Positions 12,540-24,920 of a stretch of DNA of 64,000 nt are shown here, piece after piece (within the stretch, counting starts at the first letter, position 1; each line of letters opens with the position of its first letter). Origin of the DNA: Lateolabrax maculatus. Taxonomy: Eukaryota; Chordata; Actinopteri; Acropomatiformes; Lateolabracidae. The notes beneath the pieces were generated by a model. That model was not told the origin of the DNA. It did not search any database and saw only the letters and a list, made by a program, of their open reading frames with translations. A program made the position numbers and the translations under genes. Location: positions 8,655,501 through 8,719,500 of the forward strand of contig CM062219.1 in NCBI GenBank assembly GCA_031216445.1. The letters are read 5' to 3'.

Positions 12540-13040
12540 AGCGAGGCGCCCTGTAATAATGTAACACAATGTATTACTTACAGAAAGGTGCGCACAGATG
12601 ATTTTTTTTTTTAAAGCCTCAGAGGTAACGATTTTGCCTGACCAGCAGCAATAACCACAAAATATTTATGTGCAGAAAACCTCCTTTATGCCACACTAAG
12701 TTGCAATAGAGATAAAAAAGGGCATATCAGCGCCTTAATGCAGGAGCGTTACTCTTGTGCAGTAGTGTAAGTCAAGTGTGTGTAAGTAACTTTGCTAAGC
12801 CCCGGGGGAGGGAGAGAATGGTTACGTCAGAGAATGGGGACTCGTCCCCTCCGTGCTTGTACTCTAACCAGGCATGAGACATTGGCCCTGACTGCTACCC
12901 ACCCCAAGTCACGGTCACCACAAGTTAAGTGACCAACTCCAAAGCATCGCTGGGGGCCAAATAACCGTTCACATCACTGGAAACCGGAACATATGTGACG
13001 TGATCTTGAACGCGTTCCGGGCATATGGTTTGCCATTTGA
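12540..13040. promoter_or_regulatory. CpG-enriched intronic patch with two CRE-like sites
   Basis: About 20 CpG dinucleotides fall in roughly 500 bp, while neighbouring 60-base lines usually have none or one. TTACGTCA at 12822-12829 (reverse of TGACGTAA) and TGACGTGA at 12996-13003 are CREB/ATF-type sites. GAACGCGTTCCGG follows at about 13008-13020. No exon is recognisable inside. It could be an intronic enhancer or a cryptic promoter, or a decayed GC-rich insertion. The evidence is compositional only. Confidence 0.35.
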
Positions 13041-14746
13041 ACAGAAATCTTCGAAAGGCAAGGTTGTGTGAGCTTGTGGAAATGAGTTAATGTTTGCGTG
13101 TTTGCTTTTTATGCATCTGTTTCTGCTTGTAGGAATGAGAGATGGAAAATTCAAATAGGATGTGTATAGAAGGAACAGCTCAACCCTTCATAGTGTGTCA
13201 ACAAACAAACATATGACATGCAAATCCGAGAGATTGTCTGGTACTCTGCAAATATTTGGCCCTGTTACTGCTCTAAGCATTCATATTCTTCCCCTTTGTG
13301 GTGTACACACACTTACTGAAAGGTCAGTGGCTCCCCCCTGTTTTCTTGTGGACATTCAAACTTGACATACAGTACATACTGTACAGTGAGGGTGAGGATT
13401 TTTTGGGTCTCAAATTTTTATTCTGGGCATAGGACTGCATTTATGGAGAGGGATTAGAGACATGCTGTTTTTTTTTTGCATAATCAGTTTCATATTCACA
13501 GTAGTTGTGACCTTATTACAGTGGCAGTGATTTTAAATTCACTTCGCACTAGAGGTGGGAACTGTGCCTCTTTACCTCAGCAAATGAGAAAGGATTTCAT
13601 GTCGACTCAAGTCTATGTTTTAGCTATCTCAGGAATGACACCACCACCACCAACAACAGCAATGACTCATCATGAGTGTTTTGCTAAATTCTGGATGCTC
13701 GTTATGCCAGCAAGATACCAACCAAATTTGATGAGAAATTGTCAACATCTCAATTCTTTTAAAAGCAGTAAGATAATTGCGTTGTATGCAGGTTGTTGTT
13801 AATTTAAGAGACAACAACTTGGCTATGTAAGGTATTATTCTGTGGTTATAAAGCATTGTTGATAAGAAAATAGAGAAAAAAAGACCCTATCTGTGTTAGA
13901 TACTGGAAAATAGCACAATAGCAAAAATAAGTGTTTTAACGCCTCTCAAGTCAGTGTTAGTATCACCTGACAGGGTCAGTAATTTGGTTCAACCATGCAC
14001 ATAAGTGATTTAAGTCATTCAGATGAACAAAAAAGATTCAGTGGAACTGTGGTAATCCTGCCACACAATGCCAAAGTACAGATTGACAGGTACAATCCTC
14101 CTGAAGTGGCTCCACGGGGTTAAAACACCAGCAGCAGCGACAGCTCTTGTACTTATCTCTATTTTTTATAATGTTCTTGACAGTAATTAAATCTCTGCAA
14201 TCAGTACTGTTATTTTCTTTTTGTGCATGTATATTCAATTTGTCTTTTCCCTTCCTGGGGTAGCTGGGAAAAAAATGATACCGGATGTGCTATATGTGTT
14301 CTCCACAAGATAAAAATCCTGTGGTTTGTGGGTAAAAATTCTATATCACTAGACCTCTCATGGAAATAATGCCATCCCAATAGGGGTAAATCCGGGGAGA
14401 TTTCTGGGGATGGTGCCAGCTGGGGATAAAGCAGCAAATACTCAGACTGTTCCTGGAAAACTGGGGCATCTGGTTTCTCAAGACGAAACTGCTTGCCCTG
14501 GTATTCAGACCTCTGACTTAATCCCTTCAGTTAAGAGCTCCATTGGCATCTGAGATAAGCTCAGATTGATCAGTTCTCACAAATAAAGATGTCTACAGTA
14601 CACCACATTATTTATTCAGAGCACCTTGATTCAAGATAATTTCTTCACTTGGGACTTGGGATTTTAGTACTTTTTTCCCCAAAGCTTTAGAGGCAATAGA
14701 AACATATAATCCTAATCATATTTCCCTTTCCTTGTGCTACCTGTAG

Positions 14747-14916
14747 GAGAGGAGGCGCTGACTATGTACCTGGCCAAAAACAAGCTGGACAGGAAGCTTG
14801 CCAACGCCACTCAGAACGTGGAAGCCCTTCATCAGCTGGCCTCGTCCTACTTCATTGACCGTGACGGCACGATGAGGAAGCTGCATGAGATCCAAATTTC
14901 CACCAATGCCATCAAG
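14747..14916 (+). CDS. brinp1: brinp1 coding exon, MACPF domain continued (residues ~137-193)
   Basis: The exon starts after the acceptor CTACCTGTAG. Its first two bases complete the Gly codon opened in the 4971-5161 exon, restoring the Gly-Gly of the MACPF signature. Then 56 codons follow: EEALTMYLAKNKLDRK, a potential N-glycosylation site NAT, and VEALHQLASSYFIDRDG up to STNAIK. It ends in phase 0. The donor is AAG|GTTGGG, a poor match to GTRAGT that keeps only GT and the +5 G. If the intron were retained, translation would add VGAY and stop at 14929-14931. The sequence ALHQLASSYF(I/V)DRDGTMR is strongly conserved across vertebrate BRINP1 as remembered. Confidence 0.97.
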
Positions 14917-15289
14917 GTTGGGGCATATTGAACACATACATTCACATACAAACATATATTTATTGAATCATGTCAATACTGTTTTGCAATAAAACATGCA
15001 ATACTTTTTTTTTTTTTTTTAATTCTCTACATACAATAAATAGTAGATTCAGTACATTTTATACATGCACCTGAAAACTGGATTATTTACTAGTAATGTT
15101 TTTAGTATACATTTTTATTAGCATATACTGTACTGTTTGGCTTTTTAAGTGTTCTTTGCTTTTCACCTTAATTAGACAAAGAAAACTCAAGAGACAAACA
15201 ACATTGTAGGTGTTTGTGAGTTCCTTCCAAAACAACCCCAATGACTGGTATATATAATTTATTTCACGATCTGCCACCTTTGTGGTAAA

Positions 15290-15356
15290 GTTATAGGCAA
15301 CTAAAACTATATGATTAAGGGTATGGGTAAGGTTAGGGAAATATCATTGTGTCTTG
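15290..15356 (+). repeat. Dispersed repeat, copy 2 (short)
   Basis: ATAGGCAACTAAAACTATATG followed by ATTAAGGGTATGGG and TTAGGGAAATATCATTGTG parallels copy 1 at about 9684-9750. The two share the 13-mer GGCAACTAAAACT and the following purine-rich AAGG/TTAGGGAAA pattern. Only the central part of the element seems to remain. Confidence 0.5.
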
Positions 15357-18300
15357 TAAACAATGTTCTCTGGTGTCAAAGTCACATGCTTTGTTTACCC
15401 AACCTTTCTCCTTAAGACTTTTTGCTACAATACAGTGCTACTTCCACCTTTGGAAATGAGATACAGCTGTTATTAGAAAGAGGTTGCCAGTCAGGAAAAC
15501 GTAAACATGGTTCTTGTCCTCCACACAAACCATGTAAATTGACAGTGAAATAAACACCTTCCTCCAGACACAGATGGTGTATAATACAAATAAATGAAAG
15601 TGAAAAACAGAAATACAAAAAAAAAAGTCACATTTGCATAAGTTCTGAGGCAGCATTATACACATAAACTAGTTTTAATCCACAAACTCATACAATTAAC
15701 ATATTTCCCAGGGGTACTCCTACAGAAGAGAAGGTGTGATGAAAATAAACCAATGCAGACAATGCTACTACAGACTGAAGGATGCGAGCAGGAGCAGATA
15801 GATTGTAAAACACACATTTACATATATGTGTCTGATTGTAAACATGTACTTCCTGTATACATATTCATCACATGTCAGGGTCATGCTGTATGACAACGGT
15901 TTTCAACAGAAAAAATGTACATTTTACCAATAGGAGGTGCTGGGCAATAACAAACTGAACAGGCCACATAAATTGCAGAAGCAATTGTAAAATATAAATA
16001 ACTTCAAGGCCAGAGGTTTGGAATACCCCTCCCATGTGACCACGCTGCAGTAATTAGCCCACATGTTAATATTCGTGTCTCAGGTGAAGAGGGACATCGT
16101 ATCAGCATGGAATAAGGTTACGTTTTAAAACACTAAATCTAAATACACTTACTAAACACAAAATGACCCTCTCTCTCTTTAGTAAATGATAATTTGCTAA
16201 ATCTGCAGTTCCCATTATAATATTATTAAATGGCATGCAAACACACAAATCAAAGTATTGTTGACAGCTGATTATTGCACCCAGTCTTATAAACGCAATG
16301 TCAGAATTGTAATGACAGTTTTTCTGTATCTCCACCATGCATTTCATCAAAGGCTTGCAAAAATGAAAGCAATTAAGACTGCTTTATTGCAAGAAAAACA
16401 AAGTAATAAAATGAAGCATGGCCACAACAACTCAGGGCCCCATATACTGTAGTGTCTAATAGTGAATCAGTCCTACAGCAAACTGCCAGTGATAAGCATT
16501 ACAATTCCATGTGTATACCTGTATAACAAATAAATAATACTGCCCAGGGGCACAGGACAACATCCCTTGTCTGCTATGACCTTGCACACCTAGTTTGCAA
16601 AGCAATACATATGCCACAACTGAAAAATAAAGTTCGAGTGAACCTGAATGTGCAGCACTGCTTCTGGGATGTTTTCTTTTGTGAAGACGTCAACATGATT
16701 AACAAGTCTGCAGTAGCAGGGACTGCTTGCTTCTATTATGTTTCCTGTATAGTTGTAGGGACCCTGATAACCCAGAGCAACTAAGCGTTGATTACTAACT
16801 GTGAAATATATCACAACACACATAAACAAAAATCATATGTTTACAGCTGTATATGTCAAAAACAACATAATTACTATGCAAATGTCATCCTCTCCAATTC
16901 ATTTCTTTTAACATGCACCTCTGCTATAAGGAAACGATTACTGTCTCATAGATAAAAGAGTTGAAAATATACCACTTTATATACCTTACACTATACTTTA
17001 TACGCAATAACACGAAACTCAGAAATGGACAAAATGACTTTTTTTTTAAATTTAAAACAAGTAGGTGAGAAAAAATTCTATAAAAACAGAGTGGAAACAG
17101 AGTCAGAAAGCTGCAGGTAGAATTGTGTGTACTCTAAGCGAGTTGTCTGGTGTTAATTTCAAGCCCAGGTGATCATAATTATTTAGATTTCTCTGGTTTC
17201 CCATGGGTCTGCAATCACACAATTCTTAGCAGAAAGCAGATTGCAGATGTGAAAATAGGCTGCACCACAGAGAAATTGGAATGTCACATGATCATATAGA
17301 CTTTCATCCTGCAACAGTTCATCACCTCCTGTAAATATCAATGAATACCATCTAAACTTTAATACTCAAATCTGACTTCAGACAGAGATTTTTATGTTTG
17401 GACTCTGGGGCCCCATTAAGCGCCATTATGTGTTGTTAATTATGATGATATAGGACAATGTCTCAATTTATCTGGGGATCTCCTAAAATATCCCTTGTGG
17501 GTTCCTATAGATCACAATTTGTGAACAGCTGTCTTATGTGATGAATCCTACAATATTGCAATTGAGATAAGTATGTTAGCATGTGTATATATGCAATTAA
17601 CCATGCAATCATCAATGCAAGTAACTTTGATATAAAAGAATTTGCATTTTGTCCTCTATGAGCTGAATAACATTTTGACATGTGGTTAAACATCTATTTA
17701 CTGTAATTTGACATAGCTGATCTGGGAACTGGGAGTTTCAAATTATTGAGATGATGCAGGGGAAGATTGTTGGTATTTTTAACATTTTGTACACTATTGG
17801 CATCAGTATTAAAATCACAGTTGTAATGTCAATATGGCAGTAACACTAACTTATTCTCATCTGAGCTAAAGATTAATGGAATATATTGTTCATCCATAAC
17901 TGCATGTAGACTAAGGTTTATATTTTTATTTTGATTGAATTCAGCTGTCCGGGCAAAACAGAAATTATATTAATGAGTTTCACTTATTAGAAAAAGCACA
18001 TTATCATTTCAGTTTAAGAACTCTTATCCATTGTAGCTAGCTTTTTAAAATAATGCAAAGCACCAAGCTGTTGCAAAATAACCAGACAAACCACATTAAA
18101 CTGTTTGGTTTTTGTAGGTGTTCTAACCAAACTGCTAGTTTTTGCAGTGCTGATCGGCAGGAGTGGAGGCATCCTGGAGGCATATAGGACACACATGGAC
18201 TACAGAGATCCATGAAAACTAATTTAAACTTATCTCTCCTTTCTACATCACCAAACACCCTCAGGACTGCCCATTCCTGCCAATCCTCTTTCCAAGTTTT

Positions 18301-19188
18301 CATCCAGGGTTACTGGGATGCAACAACTGCAAGCATGGTGCCATTATTGTCACTGGGTCTGGGCAAAAGTAGCATTGATAAAAATGCATTTTTAATTGCA
18401 CTGAACAAAAAGATGTCAAAGAACAAAGCTATTGCTTGATTCTAACTCCATTTGATAGTGATTGGACGGGAAACTGCTGCGATATGCACCATTTCTTTGA
18501 TCATCAAAGTGGGCTTGTATAAACTTGCTGGTCACTGAAACTGCACAGTCAAAACAGTACGTGTACATTACGTGGTGACTTTATCAGTATTGTAATTGTA
18601 TTACATGCAGATTGAAATATCTTTCATAGAGTTGTTTATATGCATTTATATACAGTCTAACATGAAATTCACTTGTATGACAGTTTATATCCACATTCTT
18701 TTTTTAATACAAACTACTCTCCTTGTTTCCATTACATAGCTCATTATTTTCATCTGTTTAGTATTATACAACAAGCTGCTTACATGGTAGAATGATGCAT
18801 TTGATTCATTTTAAATGATTTATTAGCTTTCTCTTGGTGTAGTCTTGGAATAGTGTTGACATTTTCCATGAGTCTGAAACTCCCACAGCTGCTGCTATGC
18901 ACCTGTGCCTGTGCACCTGCACAAAAACCTCCAACCCAACTCTCCCATACACAGGTACACACCCTGTACACCCACCAAAGGCTCCACCTCCCTGTATTCA
19001 TTCAAGGAGCACCTTCCTGGCTTTTTGTTGTTGTGAGTGACAAGTGGATTAAGGGGCTCTGGCAGATGAGACTCCAGGTAGCAGGAAGTCAACCATGACA
19101 AAATTAAGCAGACCTGACAGTGGCTGCTGAGTCAGTTTCTCAGGAAGGGAAGGCAGGAGGTGTTGAAAGAGTAAAGAGTATCCATATA

Positions 19189-19220
19189 GCACACACACAC
19201 AAACACACACGCACACAGCG
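19189..19220. repeat. (CA)-rich imperfect microsatellite
   Basis: CACACACACACAAACACACACGCACACA: short CA runs broken by A and G. It is of no evident function. Confidence 0.85.
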
Positions 19221-19674
19221 GAGTGGACTGCATGTCTGCTGATCAAGACTGATGGACCTGTAACATATGTCAAGAGGTGAGGCTTTCTCCGAGTGTAGAA
19301 AAGGGCTAGATATTTATTGGTGATTGAATGAGTTGGTTAATGGGAATGCACGCATGCAAGATAGCTTGTCTTTCATCTAGGCTATCAGTTATTGCATCCT
19401 CTGAGTGTTAGTAATGACTTGTTTGAAACTCACAACGGATGTCTTTTGCTCTATCGAGTGAAACAAACATGGCTGTGTACAGCATAGGGCATGAAAATAA
19501 GTGCAGAGTGGGAATGGCTGCATTGTTTGGTGTTTTGCACCAGTAACGTACCTTGGAAGGGGTGGGATAAAGAATACGTAAAGAGAACGGTATAAATGTT
19601 CATTGAATTCAAGTTTTTCCACATTGTCTGTTTGTAATGATTCACAGCTGAGTAAGCATTGTGGTCAACTGCCA

Positions 19675-19686
19675 CAGGGGGCGCTG
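19675..19686 (+). promoter_or_regulatory. CTCF-core-like site
   Basis: CAGGGGGCGCTG, preceded by GCCA, matches the core of the vertebrate CTCF motif (AGRKGGCR) though one base seems to be missing on the 5' side. It is a single-motif match and occupancy cannot be judged from sequence. Confidence 0.25.
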
Positions 19687-22600
19687 AAAACTCCAGGTTC
19701 AGTTTGTTGATACTCTGTGGTAATTTGGTTAACAAAATCAATTATAAGCTTCTTAAAATGAGTCCAAAATTATTATATAATGTTAAATTCTTGTCTTGTA
19801 GAGGGGTCCAGTATCAAAAGTTAGTTCAGTACCTTTTTGTGAGTTTATACTGTGGACATACTTCGGGGTACATTTATGTTTAATCAAATTACCACAAACT
19901 TATTGACACAAGCAAACTAAGGAGCAAGCAATGACAGCTGAATCATGTTTTGTCACGAGCAATGGTAACTATTACATGTTTTTAACAAATACACCAAAGG
20001 CTCAATATGTACTAGATGATCATTTCAGGGAGAAAAAAAAATGTGATTTGTTGTTTTTTTTTTTTTTATTGTAATTGTCATTAATGGCACAAGTGTGGAA
20101 AAGAAGGGAAAGACTGAAATAGGGATAAATACATTGTACAGGAATATATTTTCAGAAGATAGAGTTAGTGCAGCCTTTATTAATGGCCAATCACATTAAC
20201 TCTTCTCATCTCATTTAAAAGCAGACAGTTTTGTAATAGACTGCAAGTAGAATCCAGGGCACTTTCTCTCAGAAGAAAATGGCCTCTGTCCTCTATACTA
20301 TAATTTGCATTGCATAAAACTTTAGATCTGAATGCGTGGCTATAAATTACTATTTGTATGTGCACAAGGTACAAAGTATTTTAAGTTACACACAGAGGCA
20401 TACATAATTGTGCAACACTCTACATAAATATCACATATTTGAAATTACAGGTGTTACATTTTGATGCACATACTGATCATCACTGTTTGTCTTCAGATAG
20501 CATAGCACCATCAACAACAATTTAAATGAAATTAGAGTTGTAATGGCTTGAAATAGTGAAGATTGTGAAGTTCTGTGGAAATATATAAAATACATTAAAT
20601 TAGATTTTTAAATTAAATACTCTTAAAAATAGCCCAAAATCATCTAAGGTTGAACTTAGAGGTTCTCGTATCTCTCAAAGCAGCATAAATTGCAGTTCTC
20701 CAGTCACGTTGCCAGCAGACAGACAGTGATCAGAATGTGCAGAGAAAGCAAAGTCCAGCAGAAAGCATGGATCTATAAACACAGAGAACAAGGGCTTAGC
20801 TCCTCCAATATTGATTCAGTATGGCTGTGAGACCTGCTTTGGAGTGCAAACTTACAATCAGGATGAAAAACACGTGTCAATACAGCAGAATTTTTTTAGA
20901 CATTTCCTGTCTGCAAGTAAGCAGGTTGAAAGTCTCGTCCACTTTGTTCCCTTGAATGTTTTTTTTTTTTTTTTTTTGAGGCAATTGTAGTCGCTTACTG
21001 ATTCATTAATTAATTTATTTAATGATGATTATCTCATTCATCAGCTGTCTGTGAACAGTTTTAACACATTTACCTACTTTATTTGTAGCATTTTGCATAC
21101 ATAGAGTTAACACACGTATACATTTTTTCATTGAAATTTGTGAATATATTAAAATGTTTCTGAAGAATAAAGATTGGTTCATTATTACATTTGGTACTTT
21201 CACTGTAATAATAACAATAATAATGAAGAAGAAGAAGAATATTAAAATCAAAATATAATAAGGAAGCATTGTACCATATTTATGATACCATGCCAATATT
21301 CTACTTTTTCTTTTACTTAATCCCCCAAGGGTCAAACAGAAAAAGTTCCTTTTTTTATTCGGTTTTTCTGTATTCCCAGAAATTAATAAGCAAATGTATG
21401 CAGCTGGCATAATGCAAAACTACTGATGCAATTAATAAAACTGCTGATTATCTGATATTTTTTCCTGACACTAAATACATTGAAATATGTATGTTCTCTT
21501 CCATCAAAAATAAATTTCCAGCAATAATAATTGTATAGCCTTAGGCAAATATCAGGGTGTACATTCTAGAGATTGAATTGGTGGAAGAAGTAGTTCAGAA
21601 TTCAAACTCAAAATGTATTAGGAAAAATGTATTACGCCTCCAAATCAATGACTTTTCATAGCTTCTTACATATAAAGTCTGTCTCTTGTGCTGTGTAAGA
21701 TTTTTCTTGTACTGTCTGCAACGAGGTACAACAGAGGGGACTTCAATATCAGGCAAACAAATGCGGTCAGGAAACCTTGTTGATTAAACCCCTTGTTGCC
21801 CAGGGAGCGCCCATTAGCCAATAAAGCAACAAAAAAAAATCCCCTTTGAAAAGAAGTTTTATAATACACCAGCCTCAATTGTATTTGATTTTGAAGAGAA
21901 AATAGGCTCTAATTTGGAGATGGCAGCATACTGTGCAGATGTCAGGGACAGGCTGGTGGATGCCCCCTCCCTTTGCTGCCAACTTTTGTTTGGCTTTTCG
22001 CCTGATATCACAGAACTGTTTCTTATGATGGATAGCAGTTATCCGAGAACCAAAACAAAGTAGTAATCAAATGTGTTATCCTCCTCAGAGTAATGTAACA
22101 TCAAGTTTGGATACCTATGTAAGAAATAAAAAAAAAATATAAAAAAAATAATAAAAATGTAACTGAGGTCTAGCAAAAGTTTATCACCAAACAAAATCTA
22201 TTTTACCGCTAAATCAACTGCACAGATATACACATTATATGATTTGAAGTCAAACTGAAATCCCATTTAGTAATACATTTTTTGTTAAAATAATGTTAAT
22301 GCATATTTAAATTAATGTATTGTTATTTTTTTTTTTAATTAATTAAATATCCCAAAGAAGAAATACCATAAATATTCCTTTTTATTTCAGCCAAGGAGAA
22401 CTTCAGTATCTGTGTTTGATTGACAGTAGCTGGCAGGCTGCCAGAGTACTGGTCATAGGGAGAAAACCAGAGACAAAGAAAACAAACTTGTGGTATTTAA
22501 GAGTAGGGACCACACCAGCATGTAACCGTACAGAAGTGACAATTGCAGGCACATTTACATGCTGTTTAATGTGCCGCAGCTGAGCAGCTATCTAGCCCGC

Positions 22601-24539
22601 AAACTGACATTAGCAGTGGACTTCTCCCCGGTCAATGTTTGTTTGGTCGCTGATTTATGTTAATGTTCGTAAGTTAGATAAGTAGGAGACTTAAGCAGGA
22701 CAGCTAATGTGGTAGTTGTTCAAAGTATAAGGAACTTGTGTTGTGTAGCAGGCTGTCTGGCTCAGTTTGACTGTCTGCTAGAATGTTACTGCTTTATGCA
22801 AGATTTGATGGCTGTATCGAAATAAGGTGTGCATCTATGAAGAGGGATAACTGAATGCAAAAATAGGGAGCGCCATCATCACATATATAAAGTATAAAAT
22901 TCTCCCTCTGATTTTTCTGAAAAAAAAAAAAAAAGAAAAGCAATTTTGGTTTGGCTTTGAGTGAAAATGTAAATAATTGTGTATCTGCAGTACATCAAAA
23001 CAAAAATGTACACTGTGTATAATTTTTTCAAGCATTATTTGATTAACTGTGTCATTATCAGACTACTAATGAGGCGGCAGAACAGTACGTGAACATCAGG
23101 GCAGCCAGCAGGACATATAGCAATCAGTCTTTGATGACATCAGACATCTGTGCAGGCGCTTATGCAAAGCTTTCTCATATAGACGTCATCTTTTCAATTG
23201 TTTGATTTTTTTGGACTCCTACAGGTTGCTCATGCTGTGCATGCTGCAAAGGTTGGAATACTGAAAATACATTATGTGCTTTTACGGTTACATGTAAAAT
23301 AGGGCTGTTTGGAGTATGTATTTTATGGTTAAAATATTGTAAAATATAAAATGTATTAGTTATAAAAGTAATAGTAATAACAGAAGTGTCAAACATGATA
23401 TGGTTTAAAGAGCAAGGGATAGCTTTATTTATATGTGTGTGTTGTTGTGCAGACTCTATCCAATTGCTTGCCACTAAATGTGTGGACTGATAGACTACGT
23501 GCATAGTGGCTGGCTGAATTGATCAACCTTTCATCTTTGATACCCCGTTCTTTCTCCCTGAGCCTTTGCACTGCTTAACAGGTCTTAGCTACATCTGAAC
23601 GTTAATCAAAACCAAGACATATCCCCACTGTGCTGCTGCCGCCCTTAGCCTTGTTATTTACCTGAGACCCACCTGTCCAGAAATACATCAGCTAAACAAA
23701 TTGTTACTGGTTGTCTATTCCCTCCATTGTGCATTGAAAAATACAGCTAGTAACCACAGCTGTGTAATGAAGACCACATAAAAGTTAAAACAAAACTATA
23801 GAACCAATGTCCATACATTTTATGTTTTGTTCTTGTTTTTCATTCCGTTATGTGAAATACGCACACTCATGTAAAGCTGTGGCAGCATGCAAGCATACCT
23901 CTATACACACAGATAAACAACAAACAAGCACACATGAGATCCACAGTACTGAACAAACTGGCCTGGGGTTACAATGTAATGAGAGGGTTCAGTATGGGGG
24001 ATTCCTTTTGTACATAATTTATCACCATGAATGCATTGTAGCTGTTTTATTAAATAAAATAAAAAAATCAGAGAACCCATTCAACATAGATGTATTATCC
24101 ATTTTTATTGATTCATGATTCATATTTAAGTTCTTTCTTGTGCTAAAATCTGTATTCAACATCATTTCACATATTTCCCAACTGCACTTAAGCACTGGGC
24201 TGCACAGTTCTGATGCCTTTCACACTAGTGTGCCAATGTTTCCCTACACCTTCATTCAGCAATTTTGTAGCAGAAAAGAATAATTCATTTTAGGGATATG
24301 CCTGAATTTCTCCACATATATAATACTTCAGGGGGGTTCAAAAACAAACGAAGAGGGTTCTTTTCACACTGTGAACATTGTTATACCTTGCTGATAGAAA
24401 TAAATGGCATGTGATTGTTTGTCTTTGTATGGCTGAACCTGATGCTGCAAACTAGGATTCCAGTGGGGAGGGAGAGTCATTTAGGAATGAAAATAAGCTA
24501 CCCAATGGAGTGTTTTAATGGAAAGAAAATGTCAGTATT

Positions 24540-24920
24540 ACGAGTGGGCGTCTTCCTGTGGTAAAAGTGTGATTATGCAGGAAGAAGCGCGATGAGGAAT
24601 TGACTGCGTATACGTGCTCCCATGCTATCACGACCCTATATGAGTGTGCATGTGACGGAGCATCTGACTGTGACGTGTGTGCAGTATATTCATTCATGCA
24701 TGAAGTGTGCATTCCTACTGAGGAGTGTGCTTACTGCATCCCTCACAAGGTCACTTATCCATAGAGTTACTCAGGGCTGATTTACACCCAACGTTCAATA
24801 TGCATTTTTCCTGATGATGCTGCATAGCTGTGGGTGGTGGTAGTGTAGTAGCCGCAGCCATACAATCCCGTTTCTCATATCACAGTCCAGTCATGTCAGC
24901 CTCATGTGACGTAAGGGAAA
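24540..24920. promoter_or_regulatory. Cluster of CpGs and CRE-like sites
   Basis: The first 140 bp contain about nine CpGs. TGACGTGT lies at 24671-24678 and TGACGTAA at 24907-24914, with a TGACGG nearby. The background in this intron is CpG-poor. This could be an activity-dependent neuronal enhancer, but the evidence is motif-level only. Confidence 0.25.

Larger units (their letters stand above)
5162..14746 (+). other. brinp1 intron (9,585 nt) between the first two visible exons
   Basis: Phase 1 intron with donor GTAAGA and acceptor GCTACCTGTAG. Contents supported separately: an antisense Ty3/gypsy RNase H relic (about 5480-5871), a Tc1-like transposase relic (6479-6697), a long (AT)n tract (9239-9292), one copy of a dispersed repeat (about 9660-9850) and a CpG-enriched patch with CRE-like sites (about 12540-13040). 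The remainder (roughly 6700-9230, 9850-12540 and 13040-14740) is AT-rich with no open frame that resembles a known protein. The 107-codon minus-strand frame at 10546-10869 and the 111-codon one at 12234-12569 are unrecognised and probably chance. Confidence 0.9.

Noticed and set aside
21015..21410. 131-codon minus-strand open frame with a hydrophobic run
   Set aside because: The hydrophobic run is produced by AT-rich, AAT/GAA-repeat-like sequence; no family resemblance.
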